Shown piece after piece: positions 25,585 through 34,127 of a DNA stretch of 64,000 bases (position 1 is the first letter of the stretch; each line of letters begins with the position of its first letter). The position numbers and the translations under genes were made by a program. The stretch is from Phyllobacteriaceae bacterium (GTDB taxonomy: Bacteria > Pseudomonadota > Alphaproteobacteria > Rhizobiales > Rhizobiaceae), in assembly GCA_002708825.1 (NCBI GenBank), contig PAPF01000029.1:124001-188000 (forward strand), read 5' to 3'. The notes below the pieces were generated by a model that had not been told where the DNA came from, did no database searches, and saw nothing but the letters and a program-made list of their open reading frames with translations.

Positions 25585-26871
25585 TCAATCCTTGAGCCCG
25601 TAGAGGCGCAGCCGGAAGCCCGCCTTGTCTTTCAGATAAGTGCTTTTCAGCGTCTCAACAACGTTCTCGCGCCATGTATCCGTGAAGCCGGAATAGTCGT
25701 CGTAGAAACCCTGCTTGTTGAACACGTAGCGCGAGACGAAATCGAACGGCACGAAATCCGAGATCAGCCGGTTCGTCAGCCAGGCATCGGGATGGTCCGG
25801 CTTGGCCCGCACGACGAGGAACCGCTTGTCCGGCTCGATGCGGCCGACATCCAGCCGTCCGGTCTGGGTGACGGCGCGTTTGGCCGACATCAGGAAGGGA
25901 TAGGTCCCCTCGTGGTTGATGAGGTCGGCATAGCGGTGCATCCACGTTTGCACCCACACCGTGTCGACCTGCGTCAGGTCCTTTTCCGGTTCCAGCTGGT
26001 GCATGAGCTGGCGCACCTTCATTTCCGCGCGATGCTCCAGATAACCCGATTCCTCGAGCCAGGAGGCGCGCGGCAGGTCCAGCCTGCCGGTCTCTGCGAG
26101 GAAGCGGAACACCCGCTCGTGGTCGTCCAGCGACAGGTAGGAAACCTGCCAGGGCCGCGAGCGGCGGAAACCGGGCGCATCGGGGCGGGCGATCACCGTC
26201 GTCATGTGCGTGTCGATGAAGACGTAGAGCCCGCCGAAATGGCTGGTCCAGAAGGTATTGTGCCGGAACACCACCTTGTCCGGCACCAGTGCGTTCTCGC
26301 GGATGTCGCCGGTGACCCTGGCGAGATCCACCATCTGTTCCAGCATGGCATTGTCGCGCCAGGCATCCGGCTCCGTCTTGAGCCGGTCGACGAGTTCGCG
26401 CAGTTGTGCCGCCTTGCCGACAACGTCCTCGGCCGACAGCACGCGGAACTGCACCTGGTTGATCGACAGCAGGTCCTCCACATCGTCGACATAGGAGACC
26501 GAATCCTCGATCTCGCCGAAGATCACGTCCTTGATGGTCAGCGCGTTGATGGCGCGGGCATTGGCCTGCATGAACTCGAACATGAGCTGCGACGTATTGG
26601 AAAAGCGCGTGTGGACGACCGGCAGGTCGCGCTGCGCCGGCGTCAGGATGATGAAGCGGCGGTTGATGCCGTTGGGATCGAGGTAGTCGTAGTCGCCCAG
26701 TTCCTCGGCCACCTGCGGCGAGAAGCCCGTGCGGTCGATGTCGAACGCGGTGAGCTTCGTCTCGGCCAGGCCGAACGCCTTGAGCGCCTTGTTGTAGCGC
26801 GCGATCAGATGCGGCTCGCTGACCGGCAGCAGCCGTCCGTAGATCAGTTCCGAATCGACCAGGCGTTTCAT
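25585..26871 (-). CDS. DUF6638-family protein of unknown function
   Basis: A 428-residue soluble protein without signal peptide or membrane span. Its start ATG at 26871 overlaps the stop of the AAA ATPase gene as ATGA, so the two are translationally coupled and probably partners. The sequence is mixed alpha/beta, rich in aromatic and charged residues; segments such as VVFRHNTFWTSHFGGLYVFI and NKQGFYDDYSGFTDTWRENV look like family hallmarks. No catalytic motif is recognised. The family name is from memory of conserved neighbours and should be confirmed. Confidence 0.75.
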   Translation of the reverse strand: MKRLVDSELIYGRLLPVSEPHLIARYNKALKAFGLAETKLTAFDIDRTGFSPQVAEELGDYDYLDPNGINRRFIILTPAQRDLPVVHTRFSNTSQLMFEFMQANARAINALTIKDVIFGEIEDSVSYVDDVEDLLSINQVQFRVLSAEDVVGKAAQLRELVDRLKTEPDAWRDNAMLEQMVDLARVTGDIRENALVPDKVVFRHNTFWTSHFGGLYVFIDTHMTTVIARPDAPGFRRSRPWQVSYLSLDDHERVFRFLAETGRLDLPRASWLEESGYLEHRAEMKVRQLMHQLEPEKDLTQVDTVWVQTWMHRYADLINHEGTYPFLMSAKRAVTQTGRLDVGRIEPDKRFLVVRAKPDHPDAWLTNRLISDFVPFDFVSRYVFNKQGFYDDYSGFTDTWRENVVETLKSTYLKDKAGFRLRLYGLKD

Positions 26872-28787
26872 GATCCGGCCCACACCCCGCGGGCCTTCAT
26901 GTCCTCGATCTCGCGGATGGCGCGCTCGCGCAGCTTCTGGTCGCGCACGATGCGCGAAACCGCCGCGTCGTCGGCCCGGTCGGAATAGCGGAACTCGCTG
27001 TCGGCGTAGCGGTTGATCTCCTGCATCACCATGGCCATGTCGAACGGCCCGCGCAGTTCCTCGATCATCGCCTTCTTCTCGTCGTAGGACTTGTGCATGA
27101 AGGTTTCGGGCGCCTCGAACCAGTCGTCCGGCAGGTCGATGTCCATGGCGCGCATCTTGATGGCGTCGGTGATGTTCTTGATGGCCCGGCCGGTGAAGCG
27201 CGGTTCGGCCTGCTTGATCATGTGCAGGTATGCGCCGACATCGGCCATGGTCTTTGGCGCGCCATGGTCGTTGAGAAACCGGTCGTGAACCTTGCGCAAT
27301 CCCTCTTCCTGCGGCTTGGAATGTTCCTCGTATGCAACCGCTACGGCCTCCTTGATCTGCTGGTGGGCGAACAGGTCATGATCGCCCAGCGGGATCGCAT
27401 GGTTCTTGCCGGCCAGCAGCACGAAGATGTCGACATAGTCCTCCAGCGTCTGCGGCCCGTCCACCAGCCAGCGGGCGCCCGCGCGCTGGCGCAGCGCATC
27501 GTCCACGTTTTCCGGATAGTTGGAGAACATGCCGAAGGAGCAGTTTCCGCGCACCACCGTCGACGCCCCGGCGAAGGCGCCCATGAGCACGCCGGTGATC
27601 TCGTGCTGGCCCGCCGACGCCCGGTCGTCGGAACGGCGCGCCGCGACCTGGTCGATGTCGTCGATCGTGCCGAAGCCGATGGCGCGCGGATTGAGCACGT
27701 TGTCGATGAAGGCCCGGCAGTTCTGGCCGGACTTGCCCTGGTAGGAGGAAATCTGGTCGACGCCGAAATTCTCGTAATGGAAGGGATAGCCGGCCACCTC
27801 GCAGTAGCCGTGGATCAGGCCTGCCGTCATCTGGATCAGGATCGTCTTGCCCGTGCCCGGTGCACCGTCGCCGATGAAGGTAAACAGGAAGCCGCCGAGG
27901 TCCACGAACGGGTTCATCTGCCGCTCGAAATCATAGGCCATCAGCATCTTGGCCAGCCGCATCGCCTGGTACTTGGCGATGTGGTTGCCGATGATCTCGT
28001 TCGGCTTCTTGAACGTCATCACCAGCGGCTTGCGCTTGGCCCCCGGCATGACGTCGAAGCCGTTGAGCGTGAAGTCGTCGGCCTCGATTCGCAGATGCAC
28101 GTCCTCGAAGGCGCCAAGTCCGGTGAAACGGCCCTTGCGCGCGATCAGCCCCTCCAGCGCGACACGCGCGAACCCCTTGGCCCGTGCCGTCATCACCGCG
28201 TCGCCATCGGCGCCGGCAATCGCCTTGTCGAGGCTGGAAATCATGGCTTTCAGCGCATCCTGCGCCGTGTCGAACAGGAAATCCGGTTCTTCCACGTCAT
28301 TGGCCGGTTCATCCGTGCTTTCGATGAGTTGTGCAAGATAGGAGGCGAAGGCGAAGGCCGCGACATAGGCCTGCGCGTTCATCAGGTGCCGGAACTCGGT
28401 CGCGTCGGCGCCTTCCAGCGGCGCGCGCCGGTTCTGCGCCTGCAGGCTCTCCAGCGCCGAGCCTTGCGCGAACACGTCGCCGACGGCGAGCGCGATGGCA
28501 AGCCCGCGCCGCGCCCGGAACAGCAGCGTGTGCGCCGGGATCGACAGAAGCTGGTCGCCCTTGCCGATGGCCTGGATCGTCTTCGTCAGTTCCACCTCGC
28601 GGGTGCGCCGCGCGGCACCCGTCGATACGGTGGAGACGAAGCGCCGGCCCGTGCCAGCCAGCGCTGTCGGCGAACGTCCGTCGCCGTCCTCCATAACCAC
28701 CATGCGCGTGACGAAGCTCTGCGCCGTGGCCATGTGTTTCGCGATATCGTCCTCGTGGATCGTCGTCAGGCCGGTATCCATGGGCAT
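26868..28787 (-). CDS. AAA+ ATPase of the five-gene cluster
   Basis: A 639-residue protein with an N-terminal helical region of about 240 residues and a central AAA+ module. Walker A is GDGAPGTGKT at residues 306-315, a Walker B-like strand is IGFGTIDDIDQV at about 370-381, a sensor-1 asparagine is N423 in FGMFSNYPENVDDALRQR, and R433/R435 may be arginine fingers. The C-terminal lid has RFTGRAIKNITDAI. No membrane span. It is expected to remodel a protein or membrane-associated target, not identified. Gene order puts it between the unknown 382-residue protein and the DUF6638 protein, with ATGA coupling to the latter. ATG 28781 is an alternative start. Confidence 0.85.
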   Translation of the reverse strand: MPMDTGLTTIHEDDIAKHMATAQSFVTRMVVMEDGDGRSPTALAGTGRRFVSTVSTGAARRTREVELTKTIQAIGKGDQLLSIPAHTLLFRARRGLAIALAVGDVFAQGSALESLQAQNRRAPLEGADATEFRHLMNAQAYVAAFAFASYLAQLIESTDEPANDVEEPDFLFDTAQDALKAMISSLDKAIAGADGDAVMTARAKGFARVALEGLIARKGRFTGLGAFEDVHLRIEADDFTLNGFDVMPGAKRKPLVMTFKKPNEIIGNHIAKYQAMRLAKMLMAYDFERQMNPFVDLGGFLFTFIGDGAPGTGKTILIQMTAGLIHGYCEVAGYPFHYENFGVDQISSYQGKSGQNCRAFIDNVLNPRAIGFGTIDDIDQVAARRSDDRASAGQHEITGVLMGAFAGASTVVRGNCSFGMFSNYPENVDDALRQRAGARWLVDGPQTLEDYVDIFVLLAGKNHAIPLGDHDLFAHQQIKEAVAVAYEEHSKPQEEGLRKVHDRFLNDHGAPKTMADVGAYLHMIKQAEPRFTGRAIKNITDAIKMRAMDIDLPDDWFEAPETFMHKSYDEKKAMIEELRGPFDMAMVMQEINRYADSEFRYSDRADDAAVSRIVRDQKLRERAIREIEDMKARGVWAGS

Positions 28788-28817
28788 TGTCCCCGAAATC
28801 CGCGCAAGGTTGCGCGC

Positions 28818-29966
28818 TCAAACATCGCTCACCACCTGCCCGCCGGCGATGGTGTGCACGGTATAGCCGTCGAAGATCTTGCGCGCCTCGCCCGCCGCAT
28901 AGAGCGCCTGGTAGGCTTCGTGCGGCAGCAGGGCATGCTTTTCATAGGCCGAGACTCCGGTGCGCGCGGCCTCCAGGTCGTCGGTGTCGATCAGGAATTC
29001 CTGGCGCGCCGGCGTCGAGGACCAGAAGCCGCGCTGGCCCGGCACCTCCGCCTTCGATTGCACCTCCTGGACCGTCCAGGTCAGCAGCCAGGCGTTTTCC
29101 GGCCTGAACACCCTGGACAGCACGTCGGAGACGACCGAGTTGTTTTCCGTGATCCCGGCCGAATAGAACGGCCCGAGCACGATGCGGCGAAGCTGCTTGG
29201 GGTGGAGCGACGGGAAATCCTTGTCCATGTTGGTCGCGATTGTCGCCGGCGACAGCGAATAGGCGGAGTTGCGGGCGCAGAAATCGTCGAAGGCATGGGC
29301 CAGTTCCGGGTTCAGGAGGCCCTCGACGGGCAGTGGAACGGGAACATCCCTGCGCAGCTTGCCCTTGCGGTCCACCAGGTCGCGCACCATCGCGTCCGAA
29401 CTGTCCTCCACCGCCGCCATGTAGACCAGCGGCAGGTTGGCCGTGCCGTCGAAGGCGCCCCAGTGGACGAGGTAATAGGGCCGCATCGCCTTCGGGTTGA
29501 CCGATACCCGCACCGTGCGCGGCAGCACCAGCGGGGAGAAAACCTGGCCGTCCTTCAGGCTTTCAAGGTAGAGGCGTTCCGCCATGGCCTGCTGCAAGGC
29601 GGTCGGCATGGCCTTGTGGCGCAGGATGAAATCGGCCATCTCGGCGCGCAATTCGTCGCCTTGCGGAATGGCGGCCAACCGTTCGGCCGCCTTCGCCTTG
29701 TCGTTTTCCAGTTCCAGAACGTTCTGGAACACCGGATAGCCGCTTTCGGCCCGGCTGATGCGGAAACGGTCCGCAAAGCCCAGCCGGTTGCGCCAGCAGG
29801 CAAAGGAGGTTTCCAGCCGCGCCAGGTACTCCACCAGCACTTCCGCCACGATGCCGTGCCGGTAGAGCGGCGAGGAATCGTCGCGCAGGAAGGTATCCAG
29901 CCCGGCAAGCGCGGACCGGATGGCGGTGAAATAGCGTTCTGCCGGCGTGTCTGCGGAATCGGCCAT
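28818..29966 (-). CDS. Conserved unknown protein of the AAA cluster
   Basis: A 382-residue cytoplasmic protein of unknown function, second gene of the cluster. No signal peptide, membrane span or known catalytic motif is seen. The N-terminal half is helical with many charged residues; the C-terminal half has beta-rich stretches (VHWGAFDGTANLPLVYMAAV, RRIVLGPFYSAGITENN). The latter half reads like a substrate- or partner-binding domain, but nothing specific is recognised. It is separated from the coiled-coil gene by 22 bp and from the ATPase gene by 30 bp. Start ATG at 29966. Confidence 0.75.
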   Translation of the reverse strand: MADSADTPAERYFTAIRSALAGLDTFLRDDSSPLYRHGIVAEVLVEYLARLETSFACWRNRLGFADRFRISRAESGYPVFQNVLELENDKAKAAERLAAIPQGDELRAEMADFILRHKAMPTALQQAMAERLYLESLKDGQVFSPLVLPRTVRVSVNPKAMRPYYLVHWGAFDGTANLPLVYMAAVEDSSDAMVRDLVDRKGKLRRDVPVPLPVEGLLNPELAHAFDDFCARNSAYSLSPATIATNMDKDFPSLHPKQLRRIVLGPFYSAGITENNSVVSDVLSRVFRPENAWLLTWTVQEVQSKAEVPGQRGFWSSTPARQEFLIDTDDLEAARTGVSAYEKHALLPHEAYQALYAAGEARKIFDGYTVHTIAGGQVVSDV

Positions 29967-29988
29967 GGCCTGGGCAACCTTCGCCGGA

Positions 29989-31080
29989 TCAGCCCTGCTT
30001 CACGTAGTCGGCCGCGTTGTGCTTGCGCATCACTTCCTCGAAGCGGCGCGCGAAATCCTCGTCGGCCAGTTTCTTGCGGCGCTGGATGTCGGCGGTCACG
30101 ACCATGTTCTTCTCGTGCATTTCAAGAAGATCGCCGATGTGCTTCTGTGCCGCCGCGCCGATACCGGCCATGGTTTCCTCGGCCGTGTTGTCGACCTGGC
30201 TGCCAAGCGTGTTGATCTTGTGGGCGACATCCTGCTGCGCCGCCGTCTTCAAGGAATCCTCCAGCGCCTTGTAGAGCACGATGCGCTGCTCGGTATCGAT
30301 GGTCAGCTTGTTGATCAGCGTCTGCTGCGCGGCCTTCTGGTTGTTGAGCGAATCGACAAAGGTCTGGAACATCGAGGTGTAGCGTTCCAGCGTCTGGCTC
30401 TCGGCCAGCAGTTCCTGCTCCTTCGCCTGCGCTTCGTTGTATTCGGTGGCCAGTTGCGAGCGCTCGCTTTCCAGGTCCGTGCGCGTCTTCTGGTCGGTCG
30501 ATGCGGCGATGCGGTTTTCCACGTCGAGCAGCATCGGGTTGAGTTCCAGGATGCGCTTCTGCGTCTCCTCCAGCCGCGCCATGGCGTCCTTGCGCCGCTC
30601 CAGCACCTGCTTCAGGCTGGCCTCGGAACTGGCATAGCGGCTGTCGAGCACCTGCTTCTGGTTTTTCAGGATGCCGACGATCGTGTCGGACTTGGACAGC
30701 AATTCCTGGAGGTTGCCGGCCAGCGACATGTTGCGCACACGCTCTGTGCGCATGCGCTGCATGTTCTGCTTGGAGAAGATGCCGATGAACTTCTCCCAGC
30801 CGGTATAGTTCTTCATGCTCTCGAATTCGGAGCCGAAGACATTCGTGGCGTCTTCCAGGCCGATGATGAGATCGGCGATGTTCGCCTCCATCGTCTTCTG
30901 CTGCTGGATCACGTCCTGGATCCGCGCATTCTCGATGTCGAAATCCGCCTCGCCGATCTTCGCGTCCGCCTTGGCGAACTTCTCCAGGATCACGCCGGAC
31001 TGCTCGATCTTGGAGCGCATGCTTTCGACCTGCTGGCGTGTCCGCTCGATTTCCTGGTCGAAATTCTGAAGCTGGGCCAT
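29989..31080 (-). CDS. Coiled-coil protein, first gene of the AAA cluster (TelA-like appearance)
   Basis: A 363-residue, highly charged, almost wholly helical protein rich in Glu, Gln, Lys and Ala, with heptad patterns over most of its length. It starts MAQLQNFDQEIERTRQQVES at 31080 behind GAGGGGAAC. A short non-coil break near residues 110-125 (NYTGWEKFIGIFSK) has aromatic residues. The layout recalls the toxic-anion-resistance protein TelA, but the similarity is weak. PspA/ESCRT-III-type coiled-coil scaffolds are another formal analogy. It could be the filament or adaptor acted on by the cluster's ATPase (inference). Confidence 0.75.
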   Translation of the reverse strand: MAQLQNFDQEIERTRQQVESMRSKIEQSGVILEKFAKADAKIGEADFDIENARIQDVIQQQKTMEANIADLIIGLEDATNVFGSEFESMKNYTGWEKFIGIFSKQNMQRMRTERVRNMSLAGNLQELLSKSDTIVGILKNQKQVLDSRYASSEASLKQVLERRKDAMARLEETQKRILELNPMLLDVENRIAASTDQKTRTDLESERSQLATEYNEAQAKEQELLAESQTLERYTSMFQTFVDSLNNQKAAQQTLINKLTIDTEQRIVLYKALEDSLKTAAQQDVAHKINTLGSQVDNTAEETMAGIGAAAQKHIGDLLEMHEKNMVVTADIQRRKKLADEDFARRFEEVMRKHNAADYVKQG

Positions 31081-31169
31081 GGATGTTCCCCTCAAGCCTG
31101 CCTGTGCCACGATTGAACTGACTATAGGTATGGCCCCCTGCGATTGAAAGACTGGCCATGCCGGAACGC

Positions 31170-31199
31170 AAAAGAAAAGGCGGGGCAAACTGCCCCGCC
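31170..31199 (-). terminator. Intrinsic terminator of the cytochrome c2 gene
   Basis: A 9-bp stem, GGCGGGGCA (31179-31187) and TGCCCCGCC (31191-31199), with a TTTTCTTTT tail on the minus strand. It lies just after the cytochrome c stop and upstream of the AAA cluster, so the cluster needs its own promoter in the 90 bp that follow. Confidence 0.85.
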
Positions 31200-31230
31200 C
31201 GTGACGCATGTCACATGACCTTGGAACCGG

Positions 31231-31617
31231 TCAGTTCGGTGCCTTCAGGTAGGCGATGAGATTGGCGATGTCCTCGTCCTTCTTCAGGCCGGCAAACGCC
31301 ATCTTGTTGTTCGGAACATAGTCCTTCGGATCCTTCATGTAGGCAGCGATGGTTTCCTCGTTCCACACGAGGCCTTCCTCGCCCTTGGCCTTCATGCTGT
31401 CGGAATACTTGAATCCGTCCACGGTGCCGGCCGTGCGGCCGATGATGCCGACGAGATGCGGACCGACCTTGTTCTTCTCGGCGGTGGCATCGTGGCAGGC
31501 GCGGCACTTGTTGAACACCTTCTTGCCGGCGGCGGCGTCACCCTCGGCATGGGCGGGCACGGCCAGCGCCGACATGGCGGCAACAATGGAAAGGCCGAGC
31601 GCGGTACGAAACTTCAT
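31231..31617 (-). CDS. Cytochrome c2/c-550-type electron carrier
   Basis: A 128-residue periplasmic cytochrome c with a 24-residue signal peptide ending AHA, heme motif CRACH at residues 38-42, and likely axial M106 in NNKMAF. The segment HLVGIIGRTAGTVDGFKYSDSM is typical of the mitochondrial-like c2 family, the mobile carrier between the bc1 complex and terminal oxidases. ATG 31617 has AAGGAGGACATC. It is monocistronic, with a strong terminator. Confidence 0.94.
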   Translation of the reverse strand: MKFRTALGLSIVAAMSALAVPAHAEGDAAAGKKVFNKCRACHDATAEKNKVGPHLVGIIGRTAGTVDGFKYSDSMKAKGEEGLVWNEETIAAYMKDPKDYVPNNKMAFAGLKKDEDIANLIAYLKAPN

Positions 31618-31757
31618 GATGTCCTCCTTGCAGGATATTGATGGTCGTCCTTCGCTGCGCAGCATACACAAAACGCCCGGCAATGACATGGGACATTTTG
31701 GCAGTATGGAGGGAACATTCCCGCAAGAATTGCAGAAAATGCTTCCGGAATGCGCCT

Positions 31758-32375
31758 TTACCGGCCTGCGAAGCCGACCAGGTCCTCGGCCTGCCAGCGG
31801 CCCATTTCCTCCTCCCAGTGCCGGCGGCAAAGCGAAACGTAGCGCTCCTCGCCGCCGATCACCACCTGCGCGCCTTCGCGCACGACCTTGCCGTCCGGCC
31901 CGAGGCGGACGACCATGGAGGCCTTCCGGCCGCAGCGGCAGATCGTGCGCACCTCGCGCAGGTCGTCGGCGATCGCCAGCAATTCGCGTGAGCCGGGGAA
32001 GAGTTCGCCACGGAAGTCGGTGCGCAACCCGTAGGCCATGACCGGCACGCCCAGACGGTCGGCCACCCGTGCAAGCTGCCAGACCTGTCCGGGTTCGAGG
32101 AATTGCGCCTCGTCGACGAAAACGCAATGCAGCGGGCCGTGGTCCTCCATCCGCTGGCGCACGCGCTCGAACAGGTCCTCGCCGGCGAAGAACTGCTCGG
32201 CATCCTTGGCCAGCCCGATTCGCGAGGCGATCCGGCCGATGCCCGCGCGGTCGTCCAGCCTTGCTGTGAACAGCATGACCTCCATGCCGCGTTCGCGGTA
32301 GTTGTGCGCCGCCTGCAAAAGCAGCGTGGATTTCCCGGCATTCATCGCCGAATAGTGAAAATAGAGCTTGGCCAT
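31758..32375 (-). CDS. tdk: Thymidine kinase
   Basis: A 205-residue type II thymidine kinase that phosphorylates thymidine in the salvage pathway. Walker A is SAMNAGKST at residues 9-17, the catalytic glutamate lies in VFVDEAQF, and the structural zinc ligands are in ICRCGRKA and SLCRRHW. It is 19 bp downstream of betI on the same strand, though the roles are unrelated. Confidence 0.96.
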   Translation of the reverse strand: MAKLYFHYSAMNAGKSTLLLQAAHNYRERGMEVMLFTARLDDRAGIGRIASRIGLAKDAEQFFAGEDLFERVRQRMEDHGPLHCVFVDEAQFLEPGQVWQLARVADRLGVPVMAYGLRTDFRGELFPGSRELLAIADDLREVRTICRCGRKASMVVRLGPDGKVVREGAQVVIGGEERYVSLCRRHWEEEMGRWQAEDLVGFAGR

Positions 32376-32394
32376 GAGTCCTGTGCCCGTCCGT

Positions 32395-32973
32395 CTATTG
32401 CCCCGCCGTCATGCAGTCCACATAGGCTTCCACCATCGCCTGCGCCGAACCGGCCACGTCCGGAACCGCCCCCAGCGCCGCGCGGATGTAGAAGCCGTCG
32501 ATCAGGGCCGACACGCCTTCGGCAATGGCCGCCGCCTTCGCGCCCGCGATCGGCCGCAACGCGTCGATCAGGTTGGAACGCAGCCGCCCGTGATAGGCCG
32601 AGAGGAGCCGCCGCGCGGGATCCGAGCCCTGCGCATGCACGTAGAAGACCAGCCAGGCCGATACCGTTTCGGGCCGGAACTGCTCGGGCGCCAGCGAGGC
32701 AGCGATGATGGCCGAGACCCGCGACCGCGGGCCGGAGGCCTGGCCGAGCGCATGGCGCACCGCCGCACCGTACTCGGACAGCAGATGGCGCATGGCCGCC
32801 AGCAAAAGCGCTTCCTTGGACCCGAAATAGTGATGCGCCAGCCCCTGGCTCACCCCGGCATGACGCGCGATCTGGCTGATCGTGACATCAAGCGATCCCT
32901 TGTCGTGGATGGCCGCGATGGCCGCCTCGATGAGCGTCTTGCGGCGTATGGGCTCCATGCCGACCTTGGGCAT
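32395..32973 (-). CDS. betI: Choline-responsive TetR repressor BetI
   Basis: A 192-residue TetR-family repressor. The N-terminus MPKVGMEPIRRKTLIEAAI and helix-turn-helix TISQIARHAGVSQGLAHHYF are those of BetI, which controls choline uptake and oxidation genes. It is divergent from choX, with an operator-like repeat between them at 33000-33015. ATG 32973 has GGAAAAGGAC upstream. No betA or betB genes are present nearby, so any glycine-betaine synthesis genes are elsewhere. Confidence 0.92.
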   Translation of the reverse strand: MPKVGMEPIRRKTLIEAAIAAIHDKGSLDVTISQIARHAGVSQGLAHHYFGSKEALLLAAMRHLLSEYGAAVRHALGQASGPRSRVSAIIAASLAPEQFRPETVSAWLVFYVHAQGSDPARRLLSAYHGRLRSNLIDALRPIAGAKAAAIAEGVSALIDGFYIRAALGAVPDVAGSAQAMVEAYVDCMTAGQ

Positions 32974-32999
32974 GCGGCGGTCCTTTTCCGGTCTCTTTA

Positions 33000-33015
33000 T
33001 TGAACACTCATTCAA
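33000..33015. promoter_or_regulatory. BetI operator-like inverted repeat
   Basis: TTGAA-N6-TTCAA within TTATTGAACACTCATTCAAC resembles the known BetI operator half-sites. It is 27 bp upstream of betI and 113 bp upstream of choX, placed to control both. Confidence 0.6.
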
Positions 33016-33127
33016 CAAAGCCTTGCAAATCGCGCACGAATGTGGCGGACTTGCAAAAAACCTATCCGAGCGCGCCCTGATCTGTAAGGGTGCGCGCGAT
33101 CAATGAACAGGAAATGGGAGAGCCTTC

Positions 33128-34066
33128 ATGCGAATGATCCTCGCCGCGGCCTTTGCCGCCGCAACAGCCATTGCCACCCCCGCTTTCGCGGCCGAACCGG
33201 AAAGCTGCGCCACGGTGCGCTTCTCCGATGTCGGCTGGACCGACATCACCGCCACCACCGCCGCCACGACCGAAGTGCTCAAGGCGCTGGGCTACGGCAC
33301 CGATATCAAGGTCCTCTCGGTGCCGGTGACCTATGCATCCATGAAGAACAACGACATCGACGTCTTCCTGGGCAACTGGATGCCGACCATGGAGGGCGAT
33401 ATCAAGGCCTATCGCGAGGAAGGCAGCGTCGACACCGTGCGCGAGAACCTGGAAGGCGCGAAATACACGCTTGCCACCAACAAGGCCGGCGCCGATCTCG
33501 GCATCGCGGATTTCGCCGACATCGCCAAGAACAAGGACGCGCTCGACGGCAAGATCTACGGCATCGAGCCCGGCAATGACGGCAACCGCCTGATCCTCGA
33601 CATGATCGAAAAGGACGCCTTCGGCCTGTCCGGCTTCGAAGTGGTGGAATCCTCCGAGCAGGGCATGCTGGCCCAGGTGGGCCGCGCCTCCAAGCGCGAC
33701 GAACCCATCGTCTTCCTTGGTTGGGAACCCCATCCGATGAACGCCAATTTCGACCTCACCTACCTGACCGGCGGCGACGATTTCTTCGGCCCCGACCTTG
33801 GTGGCGCCACGGTCTACACCAACACCCGCGCCGGCTATGTCGCCGAATGCCCGAATGTCGGCAAGCTCCTTCAGAACCTCAAGTTCTCGCTGGCGATGGA
33901 AAACCAGATCATGGGCGCCATCCTGGACGAGGGCAAGGATCCGGCCGTTGCCGCAACGGACTGGATGAAGGCCAATCCCGATACGGTCATGGGCTGGCTG
34001 GACGGCGTCACCACGAAGGATGGCGGCGACGCGGAGGCAGCCGTCAAGGCCGCCCTCGGCCTGTGA
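33128..34066 (+). CDS. choX: Choline ABC transporter, periplasmic binding protein
   Basis: A 312-residue solute-binding protein with a 22-residue signal peptide (cleavage after AFA). It belongs to the glycine-betaine/choline family: VRFSDVGWTDITATTAATT near the mature N-terminus, NNDIDVFLGNWMPTME, and FLGWEPHPMN contribute Trp and Tyr residues to a likely aromatic binding box. It delivers choline to ChoW. It is divergent from betI and followed by choW and choV, the choXWV order of Sinorhizobium. Confidence 0.93.
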   Translation: MRMILAAAFAAATAIATPAFAAEPESCATVRFSDVGWTDITATTAATTEVLKALGYGTDIKVLSVPVTYASMKNNDIDVFLGNWMPTMEGDIKAYREEGSVDTVRENLEGAKYTLATNKAGADLGIADFADIAKNKDALDGKIYGIEPGNDGNRLILDMIEKDAFGLSGFEVVESSEQGMLAQVGRASKRDEPIVFLGWEPHPMNANFDLTYLTGGDDFFGPDLGGATVYTNTRAGYVAECPNVGKLLQNLKFSLAMENQIMGAILDEGKDPAVAATDWMKANPDTVMGWLDGVTTKDGGDAEAAVKAALGL

Positions 34067-34073
34067 TGAGCAC

Positions 34074-34099
34074 CGGGCCCGGTGAGACCGCCGGGCCCG
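34074..34099 (+). repeat. Intercistronic hairpin between choX and choW
   Basis: CGGGCCC (34074-34080) and GGGCCCG (34093-34099) with an inner GGT/ACC pair form a strong stem eight bases after the choX stop. Such hairpins commonly stabilise or attenuate the transcript so that the binding protein is made in excess over the membrane parts. Confidence 0.5.
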
Positions 34100-34127
34100 T
34101 TCCTTCTGTCCCTGGGCAACGGATCGC

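Noticed and set aside
27093-30215. A 1040-codon plus-strand frame across the AAA cluster
   Set aside because: It spans two genes and their gaps, with no recognisable domain; the minus-strand genes carry clear Walker motifs, coupling and ribosome sites.
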